Part shown: positions 1 to 5,398 of the stretch, piece after piece
How the letters are laid out: every line of letters begins with the position of its first letter
How positions within the stretch are numbered: the stretch's first letter is position 1
Assembly (NCBI GenBank): GCA_965373045.1
Contig: CBDVEQ010000179.1
Span: forward strand, 1-5,398
Direction: 5' to 3'
Length of the DNA: 5,398 nt
Source: DAOVDI01 sp965373045
GTDB taxonomy: Bacteria > Acidobacteriota > Aminicenantia > Aminicenantales > Aminicenantaceae
Notes under the pieces: model-generated
The model's input: the letters and a program-made list of their open reading frames with translations, nothing else
What the model was told of the DNA's origin: nothing
Database searches by the model: none
Translations under genes and position numbers: made by a program

Positions 1-1
1 G

Positions 2-946
2 TATTTTCGTTTCTGGAACATCAATTCCCTGCCCACCCTCATTCTTGTCTCTCCTGACAAACGCTCCATACTTCTCCCCTTAGACCATACAGAAAAAAAT
101 TTTGGTCAAGCTCTCTGGGATACCCTGGACAAAACTGCGGCCTCTCTTGTTCGAGACAAGGTGCTGGAAAACATCGTTCGATCATACGCAGTAATTCTTC
201 TTTTTGAAGGTAAAGATCTCGCGAATAACCAGGCTGTGCTTAATAAGATCGATACAGCCAAAAAAAACATTTCCCGCCTGATGAGCCAGCTTCCCAAACG
301 GATCGAAAAACCACCTCATCTTATTATTCTCTCCCGGAACAAAATACGCCGGGAGAAGATCCTTCTCTGGAGCCTGGACATTGAAATAACCGGACCGGAT
401 GAACCTAAAATCGTGATCCTTTTCGGACGGGGACGGCTTTTTTTAACACCGCTCAAAGGCAATCAGGTCTCATCCTCCCAACTGACCAACATCCTGTCCA
501 TTCTGGGACTCTCCTGCGATTGTGGATTGGACAAGCGAGGCATGATGGGCCCCAGGCTTCCCCTGCGATGGGATGCTGCGATCCAGGCGCAGGTCGTGAA
601 GTATCTGGGTTTTGATGCTGAAAATCCCATGATCAGACAGGAAATCGCCGGCATCCTTTCCACGGAAAATTTCCGTTCATCAGTACTCTCTCTGGAAGAG
701 AATAAAATTAAAGGCTCTCTGATGGAGCTTGATCTTTACAGCGAATCCATACAGTCATTCGGCCGGCGCTTCAGTTCAAAACGGATCTCACCGGCTCAAA
801 ATCAGAGCATGGGCACATCCCGCTCCAACAGGACAGGGCCGTTATCAAATTCCACCAGGCTGGCTGCAGCCGGGGCCGCTATTCTTGCAATCATACTTGT
901 TGTAAGTCTGATCATTTTTATAAAGAGACGGAGAAAAATATTTTGA
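2..946 (+). CDS. Uncharacterised protein with C-terminal membrane anchor (5' partial)
   Basis: The frame is open from the left edge (first complete codon at nt 2) to TGA at 944-946, giving 314 visible residues. The true start lies upstream. A GTG at 161 is internal, because coding sequence clearly continues before it. Residues 1-25 contain NSLPTLILVSPD, which resembles the cis-proline strand of thioredoxin-like folds. The middle carries FGRGR (141-145), a C-D-C pair (C172, C174) and LPLRWD (186-191). A polar Ser/Arg/Asn-rich linker leads to one hydrophobic segment (287-307) and a basic tail, KRRRKIF. By the positive-inside rule the tail is cytoplasmic and the body extracytoplasmic, provided there is an N-terminal signal peptide beyond the window edge. 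From memory, the order of an FGRGR block, a Cys-x-Cys block and an RWD-like block recalls an uncharacterised family in Planctomycetota/Lentisphaerota. I cannot assign a function. It is probably cotranscribed with the next gene, 11 bases downstream. I am confident that it is coding and that the anchor is real, but not of its role. Confidence 0.88.
   Translation, partial: YFRFWNINSLPTLILVSPDKRSILLPLDHTEKNFGQALWDTLDKTAASLVRDKVLENIVRSYAVILLFEGKDLANNQAVLNKIDTAKKNISRLMSQLPKRIEKPPHLIILSRNKIRREKILLWSLDIEITGPDEPKIVILFGRGRLFLTPLKGNQVSSSQLTNILSILGLSCDCGLDKRGMMGPRLPLRWDAAIQAQVVKYLGFDAENPMIRQEIAGILSTENFRSSVLSLEENKIKGSLMELDLYSESIQSFGRRFSSKRISPAQNQSMGTSRSNRTGPLSNSTRLAAAGAAILAIILVVSLIIFIKRRRKIF
930..934 (+). 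promoter_or_regulatory. Shine-Dalgarno-like site for the propeller gene
   Basis: GGAGA at 930-934 lies inside the last codons of the upstream gene. It is 8 bases before TTG 943, which overlaps the upstream stop as TTGA, but 23 bases before ATG 958. No purine-rich site lies at normal spacing before the ATG. The site therefore favours the TTG start and translational coupling, unless this organism relies little on Shine-Dalgarno pairing. The same bases also encode the basic Arg/Lys tail of the upstream protein, so the purine run may be only coding sequence. Confidence 0.4.
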
Positions 947-957
947 ACACAACACAT

Positions 958-3900
958 ATGTTTAAAAACAAATTAAAAACCATCCTTTTTTCAACTCTTG
1001 CTGCTATGATCTTTGTTCAATGCGGCAATGTAGATCAACCCGGAGACGCTTGGAAAACATACCGCTATGATAATTCGCGAAGCGGATATTCCCCTGCTTC
1101 CATCACTCTTCCCATGGAGCTGAAGTGGCATTTTAAATCTTTACAACCACCACGCCCCGCCTGGCCGGAACCCGGTGAAGAGATGAAACGAATTCAGATG
1201 GACAATGCTCTCCACGCAGTCGCCGCTTACGGATCAGTCTTTTTTGCCTCTTCTGCAGACCACAGCGTTTATGCCCTGGATATTCAAACCGGGAAGGAAC
1301 AATGGCACTTCTTTGCCCAGGGACCTGTGCGTTATGCTCCTTCAGTCTATAACAAACGCCTCTATTTCGGATCTGATGACGGGCTTGTATACTGCCTGAA
1401 TGCAAAAAACGGTAAAATGATCTGGAACTACCGGGCAGGCCCGACCAGTGAAAAAATATTGGGCAACGGGAATATGATCTCTTTATGGCCGGTCAGGAGC
1501 AGCGTGCTCATAGATAAAGGCGTTGTTTATTTTGGAGCAGGCGTTTTTCCTTACGAAGGGCTCTATATCTGTGCTTTGGACGCAAAGGACGGACATGTGG
1601 TCTGGAAAAATGACACAATCGGTGACCGTGAACACGAGCTTATATTTGGAGGCATCTCCCCTCAGAGTTATCTCCTGGCGTCTGATAATATTCTTTACAT
1701 CCCATCCAGCCGCGCCATGCCTGCGGCCTTTGATAAAAAAACCGGTGAATTTCTTTACTACCTGGAACCAGGAGGAAAGATCGGAGGCGTATGGGCTCTC
1801 CTTGATCAGGATCACCTGATCGCTGGTATCGATCTCTCAGGAACACCGGCCAAAGCGGTCTATGACGAAAAAACAGGAGAAAAACAGGAAGATATGCATG
1901 CCTGGTTTCCCGGAATCGACCTTGTTGTATCCCGGGACATATCATTCACTCTTACACAGGACGGCGTCTATGCTCTGAACCGCAAACAGTACCTTAACCT
2001 GCAAAAAAACCAGCTTAAAGACCTCCGTGAAAAAAAAGAAAACCTCAAGTCCAGGCTCCGCGATATCTCTTCCCGCATTTCAGAAGCGAATGATCCGGCT
2101 GTCGATAAGCTGAATCAAGAAAGGGAAAGCATTACACATTTGATCAATGAACTTGCAGAAGTTGAAGGAAAGCTTAAACCGGAGATGTTTAAGTGGGCTT
2201 TCAGCAGGAAAAATCTCTATACTATGATCCGCGCCGGAGATTTTCTCTTTGCCGGAGGAGACGGGTATATAATCGGCCTGAACACCCAGACCGGAGAAAA
2301 ACAATGGGAACTGGATGTTTCCGGAAAAGTGATGGGCCTGACAGCAGTTAAAAATTGTCTTATCGCCAGCACTGACATGGGCGATGTCTACTGCTTTGCC
2401 CCGAATGGAAGCTCAGCAAAATCCGCAGAGATTAAACAGAGGAACAACAATCCGCCATTCAAAAACAATAAAAAGGCTGACCTTTACCGGTCCGGAGTGA
2501 AAAATCTTCTCTCACAGACAGGGATCCAAAAAGGATATGCTCTGGTTCTGTCCGACGCTCCCGAACAGTTGGCTTATGAGCTGGCAAAACAGACAGAGCT
2601 TTATGTTGTCGCTCCTGTTAAAAATGAAAAACAGGCAAATAAGGCCAGAAAAAAGCTGTTTTCAAGCGGGCTTTACGGCACCAAAGTGATCTTTGAGCCC
2701 TGGAATCTGGAATATCTTCCCGACTATTTTGCCAATCTGGTCATTGTAGATAAAAGAACATGGAAAACAAATATTTTCTCATCAAAAGAGATATTCCGGG
2801 TTCTCAAGCCCTATGGAGGGATAGCTGTTTTTGGGTCTTTCGGGAAAGAGAATCAAAATGAATTTAAAAGCAATATAAAAAAACTTAAGGAATGGCTTAG
2901 AGAGGTCGTTCTTGAATCCCGGATCAAAATGCATGAAGATACTCCATGGCTCTTTTTTACACGTAAAGAACTTGAAGGGGCTGGCGCCTGGACCGAAGAA
3001 TACGGAAATCCCGGCAACACCGCCTGTTCCGGAGATGAACTGGTCAAAGGGCCTCTTGCAGTCCTCTGGTTTGGGGAGCCCGGATCTAAACAGATGCTGG
3101 ACAGACATGCCAAGGCTCAGAGTCCTCTTTCCAAAGACGGACGTTTGTTCATTCAAGGAGAAGAAATTATTCTAGCCTATGATGCCTATAACGGCACCAG
3201 GCTCTGGGAAAAAGAACTGCCGGGCGCTGTTCGTCCCCGAGCTGATGTGGACGGAGGAAATTTTTCCCTAAACAGCACTGGACTCTTTGTGGGAGCAAAG
3301 GACCACTGTTATAGACTGGACCCGGGCAGCGGAAAAACCCAAAAAATATTCGCTCTCCCTGACACTCCTGCTTCCGGCGCTTTCCGCTGGGCTCACGTAT
3401 CCTCAACTGAAACCATCCTGTTCGGCAGCAGAAGCATGGCTCTTCCTAGAGAATATTTTTTCATAAGAAACACTCTGACAGAAGAAACAAAATGGAAAGA
3501 CCTTGAGGATATCCCCGAAGAATACCAGGATCTGTATATCTCGATGAAAACACGATATCCTGACCCGGAAGATGGCCTTCTGGAGGATTTTAAACGATCA
3601 GGGATCCTCTGGCGTGTCATGACAGAATTCCCGGACTGGGAAAATTACAATATTCAACAAGGAGCTTTGACTGACCGCATAATGACCAGTGATATGGTCT
3701 TTGCTCTGGAACCGCAAACAGGAAAAATAAAGTGGATACACAAAGGGCACAAGATAGCCCATATAACGATCAGTAAGGAATCAGGAAAAATATTCTTCGC
3801 GGAAAATCAAGTCACATCAACTGATAAAGAGAAGGCCCGGAAAGAGATGCTGCGGCAGATTCAGGACGAAATTTATATTCAAGGAGACGAACGTCATGTA

Positions 3901-5398
3901 AAAGAGAGCGAAAAGGATTTCCGGACAGTTTTTGCCCTTGACGAGGAAACAGGCAAACTCAAATGGAAAAAAACTCTGGATTTTACGGGCTGCGGCGGAG
4001 ATGCACTTGCTTCGGCAGCACATAACGGTGTGCTCGTCTTTTTTTCAAATGTGGGCAGTCACGATGCGTGGCGTCACAAAACCGGTACACTACGATGGAA
4101 GCGGATGATAGCCCTTTCCGTAGAAAACGGCAAAGTGCTCTGGTCCAGGGCCAATAATTACAGGACGCGGCCTGTGATCGTGGAAAACCGCATCTACATC
4201 GAGCCGCGTGTCTGCGATCTGCATACAGGAAAGATTCTTAATCGCAGCCATCCTGTGAGCGGCCTGTCCGTTCCCTTTGAGTATCTGCGTCCAGGACACA
4301 CATGTGCCATTACATCAGCCTCGTCTTCGATGCTCTTTTTCCGGTCGTCCTCCACAGCATTTATGGATTTTGAAAAGGATGACGGAGTGAGTCTGTTCGG
4401 CGCTATCCGTCCGGGGTGCTGGATCAGCCTAATCCCAGCAAGCGGAGTGCTGCTTTATCCGGAAGCCAGCGCAGGGTGCACCTGTTCTTACCCTATTCGT
4501 GGATCTCTTGTCTTAAAACATAAAAAAAACCGCTGGTCTAAAGGCAAGGTGTTCATCACACACGGTCCTATGACCCCGGTCAAGCATTTTTCAATAAACC
4601 TCGGTTCTGTATCCGATATGAAGGACAGCGAAGGGAATATCTGGTTCGCCTATCCCAATCCCGACACGAATTATTCAAGCAATCACTATCCTGACTACGG
4701 TGTCAAATTTGACCTGAATGATCAGGTTCCCACAGGGATGGGATACTTTTCCGGAGACTACCGGAACATATCCATATCCGGGACCGATAAGCCCTGGCTT
4801 TTCACATCCGGGGCCGCAGGGATCACTTCATTCGAGATCCCCCTGATCGATGATATCTGGGGCGAGGCACCCGGAACGTATACAGTACGACTGGGATTTA
4901 AAACTCCATCAAACGACCGGAGAGGGCAGCGTGTTTTTGATATCAAAATACAGGGGGAAACGGCCGCCAGCAATTTTGATATCCGCAGAGAGACAAAAAC
5001 CGTGTCAGATGTCGTAATCCGGGATTATAAAGGAATGAGCGTATCCAATACACTGGTTATTGAGCTGGTACCCCGGATGAAAAATCCTGGATTGGACAAA
5101 GCCCCGGTGATCAATTTTATCCAGGTGCTTCGGGAAGACGATCCAGGTTTTATGGCGGAAGTTAAAAATGAAGCACTTAAAAATTATCACTCCATCTTGA
5201 AAGAATCTACACAAAAAAATCTCAAAATAAAAGCTCTGGAGGGAATTGCATTTATCGCTGACCCAGTTTCTCTTCCTCTGATCAAAAATTATTGTGAAAA
5301 TATCGACCCGATCATCCGGGATTACAGAGACCAGGATAAAGACCTCAAGAAGAGCGCAACCCTGGCATTCCTTGCTATCTCTGATAAGATCGCAGAGC
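958..5398 (+). CDS. Giant exported PQQ-like beta-propeller protein with methyltransferase-like insert and malectin-like domain (3' partial)
   Basis: The frame is open from ATG 958 to the window end, with 1480 residues and no stop. Residues 1-21 look like a signal peptide: Lys-rich start, hydrophobic core, then C22. FVQC is a poor lipobox, so lipidation is possible but uncertain. PQQ-like blade signatures (A-L-D-x-x-T-G-x-x-x-W type) lie near 106-116, 146-156, 206-216, 257-267 and 440-450, then 740-750, 916-926, 993-1003 and 1052-1062. A charged coiled-coil (about 342-407) interrupts the first set. A methyltransferase-like fold (about 508-670) separates the two sets; it keeps LPDYFANLV (587-595) and FRVLKPYGG (613-621) but has lost the glycine motif. 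Cysteines 1116, 1154, 1174 and 1176 cluster at the end of the second set. Residues about 1200-1394 resemble malectin-like carbohydrate-binding domains (GTDKPWL, 1275-1281). A helical, HEAT-like region begins near 1400. The family is known in planctomycete-type bacteria as large propeller proteins of unknown function. The likely role is extracytoplasmic binding or scaffolding, possibly of glycans; dehydrogenase activity is not supported. An alternative TTG start at 943 would add MNTTH. Confidence 0.9.
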   Translation, partial: MFKNKLKTILFSTLAAMIFVQCGNVDQPGDAWKTYRYDNSRSGYSPASITLPMELKWHFKSLQPPRPAWPEPGEEMKRIQMDNALHAVAAYGSVFFASSADHSVYALDIQTGKEQWHFFAQGPVRYAPSVYNKRLYFGSDDGLVYCLNAKNGKMIWNYRAGPTSEKILGNGNMISLWPVRSSVLIDKGVVYFGAGVFPYEGLYICALDAKDGHVVWKNDTIGDREHELIFGGISPQSYLLASDNILYIPSSRAMPAAFDKKTGEFLYYLEPGGKIGGVWALLDQDHLIAGIDLSGTPAKAVYDEKTGEKQEDMHAWFPGIDLVVSRDISFTLTQDGVYALNRKQYLNLQKNQLKDLREKKENLKSRLRDISSRISEANDPAVDKLNQERESITHLINELAEVEGKLKPEMFKWAFSRKNLYTMIRAGDFLFAGGDGYIIGLNTQTGEKQWELDVSGKVMGLTAVKNCLIASTDMGDVYCFAPNGSSAKSAEIKQRNNNPPFKNNKKADLYRSGVKNLLSQTGIQKGYALVLSDAPEQLAYELAKQTELYVVAPVKNEKQANKARKKLFSSGLYGTKVIFEPWNLEYLPDYFANLVIVDKRTWKTNIFSSKEIFRVLKPYGGIAVFGSFGKENQNEFKSNIKKLKEWLREVVLESRIKMHEDTPWLFFTRKELEGAGAWTEEYGNPGNTACSGDELVKGPLAVLWFGEPGSKQMLDRHAKAQSPLSKDGRLFIQGEEIILAYDAYNGTRLWEKELPGAVRPRADVDGGNFSLNSTGLFVGAKDHCYRLDPGSGKTQKIFALPDTPASGAFRWAHVSSTETILFGSRSMALPREYFFIRNTLTEETKWKDLEDIPEEYQDLYISMKTRYPDPEDGLLEDFKRSGILWRVMTEFPDWENYNIQQGALTDRIMTSDMVFALEPQTGKIKWIHKGHKIAHITISKESGKIFFAENQVTSTDKEKARKEMLRQIQDEIYIQGDERHVKESEKDFRTVFALDEETGKLKWKKTLDFTGCGGDALASAAHNGVLVFFSNVGSHDAWRHKTGTLRWKRMIALSVENGKVLWSRANNYRTRPVIVENRIYIEPRVCDLHTGKILNRSHPVSGLSVPFEYLRPGHTCAITSASSSMLFFRSSSTAFMDFEKDDGVSLFGAIRPGCWISLIPASGVLLYPEASAGCTCSYPIRGSLVLKHKKNRWSKGKVFITHGPMTPVKHFSINLGSVSDMKDSEGNIWFAYPNPDTNYSSNHYPDYGVKFDLNDQVPTGMGYFSGDYRNISISGTDKPWLFTSGAAGITSFEIPLIDDIWGEAPGTYTVRLGFKTPSNDRRGQRVFDIKIQGETAASNFDIRRETKTVSDVVIRDYKGMSVSNTLVIELVPRMKNPGLDKAPVINFIQVLREDDPGFMAEVKNEALKNYHSILKESTQKNLKIKALEGIAFIADPVSLPLIKNYCENIDPIIRDYRDQDKDLKKSATLAFLAISDKIAE

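Noticed and set aside
161..163. GTG as the start codon of the first gene
   Set aside because: The same frame is open back to nt 2 and encodes protein-like sequence there, including NSLPTLILVSPD, so the gene begins before the window.
463..663. Reverse-strand open frame of 66 codons opposite the first gene
   Set aside because: It is a shadow of the upstream coding sequence, with no start context or motif to support it.
1483..1945. Overlapping reverse-strand frames of 110 and 101 codons, and a + frame of 98 codons at 1523-1819
   Set aside because: All are antisense or out of phase with the well-supported propeller blades and have no protein-family character.
2003..2037. Runs of seven and eight A (also near 260-267 and 4522-4529) as possible slippage or phase-variation sites
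   Set aside because: They encode ordinary Lys codons in Lys-rich segments, the frame stays open on both sides, and there is no sign of a frameshift or alternative product.
2782..3156. Reverse-strand open frame of 124 codons
   Set aside because: It lies fully inside the propeller gene, opposite the methyltransferase-like and following region. Its translation shows no recognisable domain, while the + strand frame has clear family motifs here.
958..5398. Propeller protein as a PQQ-dependent alcohol or glucose dehydrogenase
   Set aside because: The blade signatures are PQQ-like, but the protein is far longer, is interrupted by other domains and shows no recognisable quinoprotein active-site pattern or haem motif.

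Overview
The window is almost entirely protein-coding on the + strand and holds two genes, both cut by the window edges. The first is the 3' end of a gene for a membrane-anchored protein of unknown function (nt 2-946). Eleven bases after its stop codon is the ATG of a very large exported protein. That frame runs from nt 958 to the last base without a stop, giving at least 1480 residues. I saw no RNA gene, CRISPR array, mobile element, terminator or convincing promoter. There is no non-coding gap longer than 11 bases. All reverse-strand frames, and the short + frames in other phases, are shadows of these two genes.

The large protein is a mosaic: a signal peptide; a set of PQQ-like beta-propeller blades interrupted by a charged coiled-coil; a SAM-methyltransferase-like fold whose cofactor-binding residues appear to be lost; a second set of propeller blades with further helical insertions and a cysteine-bearing end; a malectin/carbohydrate-binding-like beta domain; and the beginning of a HEAT-like helical repeat region that runs off the window. 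From memory, this arrangement (propeller, methyltransferase-like insert, propeller) is typical of large secreted proteins in Planctomycetota, Lentisphaerota and related bacteria. The upstream protein also resembles an uncharacterised family I associate with those phyla. The source is therefore probably a PVC-type bacterium or a similar free-living or anaerobic lineage with moderate GC. This placement is an inference from protein families, not from a marker gene.

The two genes look like one transcription unit. The only clear Shine-Dalgarno-like sequence at the junction lies inside the end of gene 1. It is better spaced for a TTG start that overlaps the gene 1 stop codon (TTGA) than for the downstream ATG. 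Gene 1 is predicted to have an extracytoplasmic body and a C-terminal membrane anchor, while gene 2 is predicted to be exported. They could act together at the outer face of the cytoplasmic membrane, but nothing in the sequence fixes their biochemical role.
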